From: Bryobacter sp.
Lineage (GTDB): Bacteria > Acidobacteriota > Terriglobia > Bryobacterales > Bryobacteraceae
Direction: 5' to 3'
NCBI GenBank assembly: GCA_022843625.1
Contig: JALHNH010000004.1
Location: 186,001 to 250,000, forward strand
Length of the DNA stretch: 64,000 nt
Part shown: piece after piece, positions 17,806 to 26,282 of the stretch
Layout: each line of letters opens with the position of its first letter
How positions within the stretch are numbered: position 1 is the first letter of the stretch
Notes under the pieces: generated by a model
What the model was told of the DNA's origin: nothing
The model's database searches: none
What the model saw: only the letters and a program-made list of their open reading frames with translations
Made by a program: the position numbers and the translations under genes

Positions 17806-18680
17806 GCCTGATTCCGAGCAATAAATCCAAGCGCCATCTCCGCCCGCCGCATTCGTTCCCGCGTCAATGCAATCGCTGTATTCTCGATGTGCGTCCCGCA
17901 CGGGTAGATATCCGGCGAATTCCGCAAGCCAAACTTTAGATAAATTGGAGCCGCTACGCGGATCAATTCCGGGATCTCGTAATAGCGTAAGAATCCGCCA
18001 ATGTTATCGGGTGCTTCGACATAGAAATCGATCGGAGCATCAATCGCCGCACGAATCCCGGCAATCTGCGGAATTGTCAGATCGCTGGGGATATTGATTG
18101 TAGTAGCACCCAGATCCTCCAGCAAACGAGCCGAAGCTGGATTGCACGGTGCCATCATTACGCTGGTCTTGATGATCAGATCTGGAGGCAAATCGCCTCG
18201 CTTCTTCGCTTCTCCCATCACCATCAAATTCCCAAGATCACTCACGAGAATCGAGCGAATCCCCAACCTCAGCGCCCGCAAAACATCCTCCATCGCAAAG
18301 GCAAGCTGATCGGCCCCACGCAAGCTCAATCCTAGTGCTTTACCGGCAGGCGAGAACACCTGCGCTCCTACATCAAAGGTCGCCCGGGGCCCCACAAATA
18401 GATTCACCTCGATGTGATTCTCGGCCCCCAGCCGTACCATCTCCAGGATCTCGTCGTCGGTAAGAAGCATGATGCCGCTACCCTGGCTGATCCTGTCTAC
18501 CGGCACGCGCCGCGCCGCAGCCTCTTCAATCACCACGGCCAGCGCACGCGGCCCTTCGGTTGAAGGAATCTCGATCTTCCATGCCTTCCCATCGGCAAAC
18601 CGCTTCGTTGAAGTCGGCGCCACTTGCGGATCCCCGTCCGGCAATCCCTGCATTGCAATTATCTTTCTGGCCTCAATCAT
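17802..18680 (-). CDS. U32 peptidase-like TIM-barrel protein, function unknown
   Basis: A 292-residue protein resembling the N-terminal barrel of U32 family proteins. Supporting stretches are VNLFVGPRATFDVGAQVFS, LGIRSILVSDLGNLMVMGEA, CNPASARLLEDLGATTINIP and DFYVEAPDNIGGFLRYYEIP. Several Cys and acidic residues are present, but the Cys set that binds Fe-S clusters in UbiU/UbiV-type members is not evident. U32-like proteins act in collagen-like peptide cleavage, tRNA modification or ubiquinone hydroxylation; which applies here is unknown. The small gene at 18693-18896 ends 12 nt upstream, so the two are probably co-transcribed. Confidence 0.5.
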   Translation of the reverse strand: MIEARKIIAMQGLPDGDPQVAPTSTKRFADGKAWKIEIPSTEGPRALAVVIEEAAARRVPVDRISQGSGIMLLTDDEILEMVRLGAENHIEVNLFVGPRATFDVGAQVFSPAGKALGLSLRGADQLAFAMEDVLRALRLGIRSILVSDLGNLMVMGEAKKRGDLPPDLIIKTSVMMAPCNPASARLLEDLGATTINIPSDLTIPQIAGIRAAIDAPIDFYVEAPDNIGGFLRYYEIPELIRVAAPIYLKFGLRNSPDIYPCGTHIENTAIALTRERMRRAEMALGFIARNQA

Positions 18681-18692
18681 GTCGAACCTATT

Positions 18693-18896
18693 CTACGCTC
18701 CTCGCGCCGGTGGTTCTATTCCTTCATTCAAAATATCCAGATAGCGCCGGTAGCAATACGCCTGATACCGCTCCTTGCCGCTGATCTCCCGCAACACTTC
18801 CTCATCCATCCGTGGCGGGAGCGGATTTGGTATGTGTGCATGTACCTCCTCATCCCCATGCCGGGTTATACGAAATCTCCCCGTAACACGCTTCAC
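18693..18896 (-). CDS. Small hypothetical protein
   Basis: A 67-residue frame starting at a GTG with AGGA about 9 nt upstream. The composition looks protein-like: MKRVTGRFRITRHGDEEVHA, then RMDEEVLREISGKERYQAYC and YRRYLDILNEGIEPP. I recognise no family. It ends 12 nt before the U32-like gene on the same strand, which supports an operon; it has no signal peptide or membrane segment. An internal ATG would give a 38-residue version. Confidence 0.45.
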   Translation of the reverse strand: MKRVTGRFRITRHGDEEVHAHIPNPLPPRMDEEVLREISGKERYQAYCYRRYLDILNEGIEPPARGA

Positions 18897-18945
18897 AACT
18901 CAGTCCTAAGGAAACTCCAGTTTTCCCGCCAAGACTTCAGACAAC

Positions 18946-18970
18946 TTTAGAGAGCCAAACTTTCTCTAAA
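18946..18970 (+). promoter_or_regulatory. Perfect 8-bp inverted repeat upstream of a kinase gene
   Basis: TTTAGAGA (18946-18953) and TCTCTAAA (18963-18970) flank a 9-nt spacer, about 47 nt before the kinase ATG at 19017. The repeat could be an operator or a 5'-leader hairpin. An AT-rich CAATATATC lies between it and the strong AAGGAGG ribosome-binding site. No U-tract follows, so it is not a terminator for plus-strand transcripts. Confidence 0.45.
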
Positions 18971-19016
18971 ACTCCTTCCAAAATTACGCACAATATATCA
19001 AGGAGGATTCTTCCCA

Positions 19017-21191
19017 ATGACATTGTCCGACGAAGCTCGCTGCTTCGCCGAACTCGTTGGCCTTGGCGAATCCGAGCGCGCGGCATACCTGTCGACGCTC
19101 GATCTCGATCCAATAGCTCGCAGCCAGTTACTCAGCCTGCTGGCCTTCGACCACGACTCAGAAGAAGAATTTCTTTCCGCCATCCAGGAGGAAGCCCGAC
19201 TTTGGAGTGATCAGGACACTCTGGAGCCGGGGACGATGGTGGGTCGTTTTCTCATCGAAAAACGCCTCGGCCAAGGTGGCACCGGCGAAGTTTTCCTCGT
19301 CCTGTTTGAAGAAGAAGGCTCCACCCGGCAAGCTGCACTCAAGATTCTGCATTCGCACCTGCACCGCAGCGGTCAAATCACCTTATGGGACCGCGAGCGT
19401 CGTCTGGTAGCCCGAGTCTCTCACCCTTACATTGCCTCTCTCATAGAAAGCGGCACTCTGCATTCCGGCCAGCCTTACCTGCTGATGGAATACGTCGAAG
19501 GCCAGCGGATCGATCACTACTGCGAAACTCTCCCCATCCAGCAGCGCATCCAGATCATGGCCAAGGTTTGCGATGCCGTAGGGGCCGCCCATAGACAGCT
19601 TATTGTCCATCGCGACCTCAAACCGGGCAACATCCTGATCACCATGGATGGCCTGCCCAAATTACTAGACTTTGGCATCGGTCAAGCCCTCGACCGCGAT
19701 CAACAAACCTTTGAAGCCGCCACCCTTGCCTATGCCAGCCCGGAACAACTAGCAGGGGCTGAACCCACCACCGCCTCAGACCTCTTCTCCCTCGGCCGAA
19801 TCCTCGACAAACTGATCCCTCATTCTGATGAGAGCCTTCTCTCAATCGTCCACAAGGCCACTCACACCAACCCCGACCTGCGTTACGACAGCGCCGCCGC
19901 TCTGCGTGACGACCTCCACCGCTGGCTCGAATGCCGCCCAGTCACCGCCCAGTCAGACACCTGGACTTACCGTGCGAGTTGTTTCATCAGACGCAACCGT
20001 TGGGGAACCATCGCCACAGCAGCCGCTTTCATCATCGCCGCCACAGCCCTCGGCCTCGCCTGGCGTCAGTATCAGGAAGCCCGCCTCCGCTTTACTGAGC
20101 TTCGCTCCCTGGCCCGTGTTGCGATCTTTGATCTTGACGCTGCCATTCAGAACCTGCCAGGCTCTCTCCAGGCCCGCAAAAAGCTGCTGGAAACTGCTCT
20201 CAGCTACCTATCAAGCCTCCAGGCCGCTGCCAAAAGCGATACTTCTCTGCGTGGTGAACTTGCCGATGCTTATCAACGCGTTGCCCTGCTTCAGAGTACA
20301 GCCACCGGTGCCAGCCTTGAGCGGACCGATGCCGCACTCGAACTCCTCGAGCAATCGCTTCTCCTCCGGACTGGATTGGGCCAGCAATATTCCAAAGATC
20401 CTAAAATCCGTGAAAGTTATGGGGATCTATTGTTCCGCCTGGCCACTTTGAAGCGAAGCCGCATGCGCAGTGTAGAAGCAGAATCTCATCTAGCCGAACT
20501 GATGACCTTCTCCGGGCAATGGCTCCGTGAAGAACCTCGCAGTATTCCGGCCCTTGAGCTTTCGATACTTGCCGACGAAGAAGATACCAGACGCATCTTC
20601 CGGCAGGCCGACAAACTCCCTGCGCTTAAGAATCAACGCAACATCCTCCCCAAGCTTGCCCTGCTTAAAGAACTCGTAGGCGAATCTTCTCACTATTGGA
20701 AACTATCCTCTGACGTGCACCAGACGATAGCCCTGATCGCTGGTGCCAATCACCTTGCAGACGAGGCACTGGAATCTTTTCGCATCGCTATAGACTTTTC
20801 TCAAAAGTGGAATTCTGCGTTGCACACCGTCCAGTCCTACAGATCGCTACTCTTGCTCTACTCAGAGGCTATCTACCTTGCTCTCGAACTCGCCCCATCA
20901 AAAATTGACCAGTGGCAGCAATATCTCGATTCATTTGAGCGAATCCTGGATTCGCCCACACTGCCCGATCCCAAGGCTGCTTACTGGGGCAGACACAAAA
21001 CAGATCTGTTCTCCCTTCGCGGGCATTTCGCCGCTACAAGAGGTCAGGCCAAAGATGTGGATGCTTACTTTACCCAGGCAATGAAGGCACTGGATCAAAG
21101 CACAACTCAAGGCCAGGCAAACTATGCAACCGCAGTTCTTCGCGTCAGGATTTCTCAGCGCTGGGATCTTTTTCGCAAGACAGGCCACTAG
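19017..21191 (+). CDS. Transmembrane Ser/Thr protein kinase with shortened C-lobe
   Basis: A 724-residue PknB-type kinase. The glycine loop GQGGTGEV is at 85-92, catalytic Lys in AALKIL at 109, HRDLKPGN at 198-205 (Asp200) and DFG at 218-220, followed by ASPEQL. A membrane helix is at about 330-350, then a long helical (TPR-like) C-terminal part outside the cytoplasm by inference. The C-lobe is short: after SDLFSLGRILDKL the usual tyELL-G-x-PF helix region of about 50 residues is missing before SIVHKATHTNPDLRYDS. An N-terminal 70-residue helical segment precedes the kinase. A strong AAGGAGG ribosome-binding site fixes the start. The gene converges with an ECF sigma gene, the stop codons overlapping in CTAG. 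Confidence 0.88.
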   Translation: MTLSDEARCFAELVGLGESERAAYLSTLDLDPIARSQLLSLLAFDHDSEEEFLSAIQEEARLWSDQDTLEPGTMVGRFLIEKRLGQGGTGEVFLVLFEEEGSTRQAALKILHSHLHRSGQITLWDRERRLVARVSHPYIASLIESGTLHSGQPYLLMEYVEGQRIDHYCETLPIQQRIQIMAKVCDAVGAAHRQLIVHRDLKPGNILITMDGLPKLLDFGIGQALDRDQQTFEAATLAYASPEQLAGAEPTTASDLFSLGRILDKLIPHSDESLLSIVHKATHTNPDLRYDSAAALRDDLHRWLECRPVTAQSDTWTYRASCFIRRNRWGTIATAAAFIIAATALGLAWRQYQEARLRFTELRSLARVAIFDLDAAIQNLPGSLQARKKLLETALSYLSSLQAAAKSDTSLRGELADAYQRVALLQSTATGASLERTDAALELLEQSLLLRTGLGQQYSKDPKIRESYGDLLFRLATLKRSRMRSVEAESHLAELMTFSGQWLREEPRSIPALELSILADEEDTRRIFRQADKLPALKNQRNILPKLALLKELVGESSHYWKLSSDVHQTIALIAGANHLADEALESFRIAIDFSQKWNSALHTVQSYRSLLLLYSEAIYLALELAPSKIDQWQQYLDSFERILDSPTLPDPKAAYWGRHKTDLFSLRGHFAATRGQAKDVDAYFTQAMKALDQSTTQGQANYATAVLRVRISQRWDLFRKTGH

Positions 21192-21670
21192 GCCCCCATT
21201 GCCCGCCGCAGCCAGTTCTGCGCGTACCGTATTTCGCGGCGCACATCCACCACATTTAGCGATAAAAACTCCGCAGACTCCTCCGCCGTGAGTCCGCCAA
21301 AATAACGCAGTTCAACCAACTGTGCCTTGTGCGCATCCAGCTCTGCCAGCGACTTCAAAGCCTCGTCCAAACGAACCAGTACTGGTGCCCGGTCTGGAAT
21401 TGCATCGGCAACTTTGGGCACCTGCTCCAGGGCAACCTCCAAACGTTTATCCCTCCGCTGCGCCATCCTGGCCCGGGCATGGTCTACCAGAATCTGTCTC
21501 ATTAGCCGTGAAACCATCGCAAAAAAATGGGCCCTGCTTTCCACTGGAGGCAGATTGCTCTTTGTCAGCCGCACGTAACACTCATGCACGATGGATTCCG
21601 TGCTCTCAGAGGCATAGATCTCCCCGGCCAGCCTTTGCCGGGCAATCGCTCGCAACTCCGGGTAGATCAA
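21188..21670 (-). CDS. ECF-type RNA polymerase sigma factor with disrupted 5' end
   Basis: A 160-residue open frame of the ECF family often found beside Ser/Thr kinases (TIGR02999-like). Region 2 is ELRAIARQRL through SIVHECYVRL, SRAHFFAMVSRLMRQILVDH and ARARMAQRRD; region 4 is AQLVELRYFGGLTAEESAEF. Homology continues upstream in the same frame (ETDLTTLIGKLQAGDSGAEA, then ELYEL) for about 30 codons. A good AAGGA-spaced ATG sits at 21763, but codon 3 is TAA (21757-21755). The listed TTG start at 21670 would lose part of region 2.1. So either the gene is broken by a nonsense mutation, uses a non-standard start, or the base is a sequencing error. It is tail-to-tail with the kinase at 19017. Confidence 0.7.
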   Translation of the reverse strand: MIYPELRAIARQRLAGEIYASESTESIVHECYVRLTKSNLPPVESRAHFFAMVSRLMRQILVDHARARMAQRRDKRLEVALEQVPKVADAIPDRAPVLVRLDEALKSLAELDAHKAQLVELRYFGGLTAEESAEFLSLNVVDVRREIRYAQNWLRRAMGA

Positions 21671-21863
21671 CTCGTACAGCTCAGCTTCCGCTCCAGAATC
21701 CCCAGCCTGAAGTTTGCCGATAAGTGTTGTCAGATCAGTTTCGATTCTTATAGTTTAAGACATCGAGATTCCTTAAGCTTTCTGAATCACCCCCCGGCTT
21801 CCGTTATCATAAAAGGTAGTGTGCCTTGCCATAGAGGCTTGGGCCCACCACCTACCCAACCCC

Positions 21864-24800
21864 ATGTCTGCATCATCAGAAACAGCGTCCTCCTCGCTCA
21901 ACGACTGGCTCGCCGAAGAGCTGTACCAGGAATATCTGAATAATCGCGCCGCCGTCGACACGGCGTGGAAGGGCATCTTCGACGAAGACTCTCCCTCCCC
22001 CACCCCGGTAGCAACTCCGCAAACCAATGGCACAAGCACCCCTAAGGAAGTACCCGCAGTGGAAACCAAACCCGCGCCGGCGCCTGCTCCGCCTGCAGCA
22101 CCAGCCCCCTCCAACACCACCTCCAGCGATCTGATTGCACGCGCTTCGGCTCCTCCTAAAGAGCTCGGCCCCGCAGAACAACTTGTTCCCCTCCGTGGTA
22201 CCGCTGCCCGAATCGCCGAGAACATGAACCTCTCGCTGGCCGTGCCCACCGCTACCAGTCAGCGCTCCATTCCCGTGAAGGTGATTGATGAGAACCGCAC
22301 GCTCATCAACCAGAGCCGCACGATGGCCGGCAAGAGCAAGATTTCCTACACGCACATCATTGCTTTCGCCATCAACAAGGCACTCCAGAACTTCCCCAAC
22401 GTGAATAGCGCGTATGCTGAGTCCGATGGCCAGCCCTTCCGCTGGGTCAAGGGCCAGGTTAACCTCGGTATCGCCATCGATGTCGCCGGTAAAGACGGCA
22501 CCCGCTCCCTCGTTGTTCCCAACATGAAGAACACCGGCCAGTTGAACTTCCAACAGTTCCTCGCCTCCTTCGATGAGCTTGTCAAGAAAGGCCGCACCGG
22601 CAAACTCGCCCTCCCGGATTTCCAGGGCACTACCATCTCTCTCACTAACCCTGGCACGGTAGGAACCCTCGGCTCTGTCCCGCGACTGATGCCAGGCCAA
22701 GGTGCCATCATCGCAACCGGTGCTATCGACTATCCGGCGGAATATCAGGGCGTCCGTCCTGAAACTCGCTCGATGCTCGGCCTAAGCAAGGTCATGATGA
22801 TGAGCTGCACCTATGACCACCGCGTCATCCAGGGTGCCGAAAGTGGCATGTTCCTGGCCCGCCTGCAGGATCTTTTGAATGGCGCTGACGGCTTCTACGA
22901 GGGCATCTTCGCCGATCTCAAGCTTCCCTTCCGCCCTGTCTCGTGGCAAACCGATCAGGCCGTGGCTCAGCTTCCTGGCGTCAGCTCAGGCAAGATCACT
23001 GCTGAATCCTCTAAAGCCGCAGCAGCGCTCCAGCTCATTCATGCGTATCGCGTCCGTGGCCACCTGATTGCAGACCTCAACCCGCTCGGCGTCGAGCCCC
23101 AATACCACCCCGAACTTGATCCCGCCACCTATGGCCTCACCATCTGGGATCTCGACCGCGAATTCATTACCGGCAACCTAGGGGTCTCGACAGGCCTCGG
23201 CGGCGTCCCCGGCGTCAGCACCTTGCGCGAAACCCTCGAAACTCTGCGTCGCACCTACTGCAACAAGGTTGGCATCGAGTACATGCACATCCAGTATCCA
23301 GACCAGAAGGCCTGGCTGCAAAACCGGATGGAGCCGCCTGTCATTCATGCCCCACTCGAAGAATCGACCAAACGCCGTATCCTCGAGCGCATTCTTCAGG
23401 CCGAACTCTTCGAACAGTTCCTGCACATGCGCTTTGTTGGTGCCAAGCGCTTCTCGCTCGAAGGTGGTGAATCCACTCTAGCCATCCTTGATGAACTGAT
23501 TGAGCGCAGCGCAAACTCAAACGTCCACGAAGTGGTCATCGGTATGGCCCACCGTGGCCGCCTCACTGTGCTGGCCAACACCGTCGGCAAACGCATGGCG
23601 CAAATCTTTAGCGAGTTTGAAGGCAACATCGACCCCAACTCGACGCAGGGCTCAGGCGACGTCAAGTATCACCTCGGTGCCTCCAGCGTCCGTACCTCTT
23701 CCAAGGGCAAAGAAGTCGTAGTCAGCCTCGCCCCCAATCCAAGCCACCTCGAAGCAGTCAACCCCGTGGTGGAGGGCATTGTCCGCCCCAAGCAGGAGCG
23801 CCTCGGCGACACCAAACGTGAGCGCGTGATCCCGGTCCTGATCCACGGCGACGCAGCCTTCGCAGGACAAGGCGTTGTCATGGAAACCCTCAACCTTTCT
23901 CAACTCGACGGCTATACAACGGGCGGCACCATCCACCTGGTAATCAATAACCAGATCGGCTTCACTACCAACCCGCAGGACGCACGATCCTCCAGCTATT
24001 GCACGGACATCGCCCGGATGGTGCAGGCCCCGATCTTCCACGTCAACGGCGACGACCCGGAAGCCTGCTTCCGCATCGCGCAGCTTGCCTTCGACTTCCG
24101 TCAGGAATTCAAACGCGATGTGGTGATCGACATGATCTGCTACCGCAAGCACGGCCACAACGAAGGTGACGATCCTTCCTACACCCAGCCCCTGATGTAT
24201 CGGTTGATCAAGAACCACCCCTCGGTGACCTCTATCTATAGCGATCGCCTCATCCGGGAAGGCCTGCTCAACGCCGCCGAGCTGGACTCGATCAAAAAGC
24301 GCATCCAGGCCCGCATGGAAGAGGGCTATCAGGCCGCCCAAACCACCGCCGAAAAGTTCGAAACCGTCGAGATGACCAGCTACGAGCAAGCCGCTCTCCA
24401 GCACGTCAAGGCGGGCAATACGGCAATCGACAAAGCCATGATCGAAAAGGTCATTAACGGCTACCTCGCCGTACCGGAAGGCTTCACAGTTCACCCCAAG
24501 CTCAAAGTCAATACCCTCGACAAACGCAAAGAAGTTCTCACTGGCGCGCCTCTCGATTGGGCCACCGCCGAAATGGTGGCCTTTGGCAGCCTTGTGCTTG
24601 AAGGCACACCTGTCCGGCTCTCGGGGCAGGATTGCCCGCGCGGCACTTTCTCACAGCGTCATCTTGAGCTGGTAGATTATGAGACCGGCCAGTCCTATAT
24701 GCCGCTCCAGCACCTCTCGCCCGAGCAGGCCAAATTCGAAGCTGTGGATTCCTCACTCAGCGAATACGCCGTCATGGGTTTCGAGTTTGGCTACAGTGTC

Positions 24801-25649
24801 GCAGACCCTCTCACCCTTGTTCTCTGGGAAGCTCAGTTTGGCGACTTCGTCAATGGCGCCCAGATCATGATCGATCAGTTCATCGCCGCTGCTGAAGCCA
24901 AGTGGGGCCAGCCGAGCGGCCTCGTACTGCTCCTTCCTCACGGCTATGAAGGCCAGGGGCCGGAACACTCCAGCGCCCGCATTGAGCGCTTCCTCCAGCT
25001 CTGCGCCGAAGAGAACCTCATCGTCGCCAACTGCACTACCTCGGCCAACTACTTCCACCTTCTGCGCCGCCAGATGTACGGTGGCGAAGACCGCCGTGGC
25101 GTTCGCAAGCCCCTCATCGTTTTCACCCCCAAAGCCAACCTGCGCAACCCTGCAGCAGCCAGCCCCGCCACGGACTTTACTCAAGGTGGCTTCCGCGAAG
25201 TTCTCGGCGATCCCAACGCAGAAGCCGGCGACTCTATCACCCGCGTCCTCGTTTGCTCCGGCAAGGTCTACTACGATCTTGTCAAGGCCCGTGATGAACG
25301 CGGTGCAGACCATGTCGCCATCGTCCGTATCGAGCAGCTTTATCCCTTCCCTGCGGACACCCTCGGCGATGTCCTCCAACGTTACTCTCCCTCAGCGGAG
25401 ATCATCTGGGTGCAGGAAGAGCCCCGCAATATGGGCGCCTGGCGTTTTGTGCAGGAACAACTTTACTTTGTCCTTAACTCCAGCCGCCGCACCGTTCACT
25501 ATGCGGGCCGCCCTGAAGCTGCCTCCACCGCCACTGGCTCTGCCAAGCAGCACGCCAAAGAACTTGCCGAATTTATTGACGCTGCCTTCTCACAAACTGC
25601 TCAACTCCGGCCGAGAAGAGTTAAGCTGGTAGCCCGGCGCAAAAAATAA
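21864..25649 (+). CDS. kgd: Multifunctional 2-oxoglutarate decarboxylase/dehydrogenase (fused E2-E1, Kgd/SucA type)
   Basis: A 1261-residue fusion like mycobacterial KGD. It has an E1 N-terminal helix (LNDWLAEELYQEYLNNRAAV), an Ala/Pro-rich linker (about 42-100), an E2-type acyltransferase domain (about 100-345, YDHRVIQGAESG with His about 320) and then the thiamine-diphosphate E1 part. The E1 hallmarks are VIGMAHRGRLTVLANTVGK, HVNGDDPEA and CYRKHGHNEGDDPSYTQPLM, with GYEGQGPEHSSARIERFLQL in the transketolase-like domain. It decarboxylates 2-oxoglutarate in the TCA cycle and transfers succinyl groups; no lipoyl domain is present, as in KGD. The ATG at 21864 is chosen; a GTG at 21819 would add 15 residues unlike the family. 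Confidence 0.93.
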   Translation: MSASSETASSSLNDWLAEELYQEYLNNRAAVDTAWKGIFDEDSPSPTPVATPQTNGTSTPKEVPAVETKPAPAPAPPAAPAPSNTTSSDLIARASAPPKELGPAEQLVPLRGTAARIAENMNLSLAVPTATSQRSIPVKVIDENRTLINQSRTMAGKSKISYTHIIAFAINKALQNFPNVNSAYAESDGQPFRWVKGQVNLGIAIDVAGKDGTRSLVVPNMKNTGQLNFQQFLASFDELVKKGRTGKLALPDFQGTTISLTNPGTVGTLGSVPRLMPGQGAIIATGAIDYPAEYQGVRPETRSMLGLSKVMMMSCTYDHRVIQGAESGMFLARLQDLLNGADGFYEGIFADLKLPFRPVSWQTDQAVAQLPGVSSGKITAESSKAAAALQLIHAYRVRGHLIADLNPLGVEPQYHPELDPATYGLTIWDLDREFITGNLGVSTGLGGVPGVSTLRETLETLRRTYCNKVGIEYMHIQYPDQKAWLQNRMEPPVIHAPLEESTKRRILERILQAELFEQFLHMRFVGAKRFSLEGGESTLAILDELIERSANSNVHEVVIGMAHRGRLTVLANTVGKRMAQIFSEFEGNIDPNSTQGSGDVKYHLGASSVRTSSKGKEVVVSLAPNPSHLEAVNPVVEGIVRPKQERLGDTKRERVIPVLIHGDAAFAGQGVVMETLNLSQLDGYTTGGTIHLVINNQIGFTTNPQDARSSSYCTDIARMVQAPIFHVNGDDPEACFRIAQLAFDFRQEFKRDVVIDMICYRKHGHNEGDDPSYTQPLMYRLIKNHPSVTSIYSDRLIREGLLNAAELDSIKKRIQARMEEGYQAAQTTAEKFETVEMTSYEQAALQHVKAGNTAIDKAMIEKVINGYLAVPEGFTVHPKLKVNTLDKRKEVLTGAPLDWATAEMVAFGSLVLEGTPVRLSGQDCPRGTFSQRHLELVDYETGQSYMPLQHLSPEQAKFEAVDSSLSEYAVMGFEFGYSVADPLTLVLWEAQFGDFVNGAQIMIDQFIAAAEAKWGQPSGLVLLLPHGYEGQGPEHSSARIERFLQLCAEENLIVANCTTSANYFHLLRRQMYGGEDRRGVRKPLIVFTPKANLRNPAAASPATDFTQGGFREVLGDPNAEAGDSITRVLVCSGKVYYDLVKARDERGADHVAIVRIEQLYPFPADTLGDVLQRYSPSAEIIWVQEEPRNMGAWRFVQEQLYFVLNSSRRTVHYAGRPEAASTATGSAKQHAKELAEFIDAAFSQTAQLRPRRVKLVARRKK

Positions 25650-25652
25650 CTT

Positions 25653-26222
25653 ATGAACGAATATCCTGACTGGGTAGGACTGCTCTCCTACCTCGGTCTG
25701 GACCCCGTAACGGTCTGGGTCGAATATCGAGTTCCCCTTTACCTCTCTTTGGTGGTATTGGCGGCTTTGATTATCGCCACCCTTTACTTTTTTGCCGTTC
25801 GCATTCAGGGTACTATTGCGAACTACAAGCACAGCTTCGCGGATCGTATAGCCTTCTACAGGTCTGTTTTCGACCTCGATGAGAAATATCATGAGTCTCT
25901 GCTCAATGCCCTTGCTTCGGAAAAACTGGTCTATGCCGTTCCCGCCATAGCAGCAGATGATGTGCCAGGCTTCAAGAAATCTGTCGGGCATCTCATGCTT
26001 ACCAAAACCCGTCTGATTTTCGTCGTAGGCGCTGACAAGATTGAGTTTCCTCTCGATGCCTTCAGCGATGCGAATGTCAGGGATGGCAACAAACACATGG
26101 AGCTCAAGCTCATTCTCCCTACCCACAAACCCATCTTTCATATGCTCGGGATCAGCCGCGATCACGCTCAGGAAATTTTTATGAAGATGCACGCCTTTCG
26201 GCTGGAACTCAAGCAAAGCTAG
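25653..26222 (+). CDS. Single-pass membrane protein with GRAM/PH-like domain
   Basis: A 189-residue protein with a membrane helix at about 28-50 (YLSLVVLAALIIATLYFFAV) and a cytoplasmic part. From about residue 110 a PH/GRAM-like pattern appears: GHLMLTKTRLIFVVGADKIE, FPLDAFSDANV, and a final helix AQEIFMKMHAFRLEL. Such domains bind lipids or proteins, but the role here is unknown. It begins 3 nt after the kgd stop without its own Shine-Dalgarno sequence and so is likely translated from the same message. Confidence 0.55.
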   Translation: MNEYPDWVGLLSYLGLDPVTVWVEYRVPLYLSLVVLAALIIATLYFFAVRIQGTIANYKHSFADRIAFYRSVFDLDEKYHESLLNALASEKLVYAVPAIAADDVPGFKKSVGHLMLTKTRLIFVVGADKIEFPLDAFSDANVRDGNKHMELKLILPTHKPIFHMLGISRDHAQEIFMKMHAFRLELKQS

Positions 26223-26282
26223 CCCACCGAAAAAAGTTGAACCAGATTTTGCTGGATTTGCGCGATAGGGCTAACACGCCTT

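Noticed and set aside
23652..24494. 280-codon minus-strand frame within kgd
   Set aside because: Antisense shadow of a conserved enzyme domain; no homology visible.
26237..26265. ECF-type promoter (TGAACC with CGATA) before the TIGR03437 gene
   Set aside because: The spacing (about 19 nt) is longer than usual for ECF promoters, and no matching copy was found before the other kinase or sigma genes.
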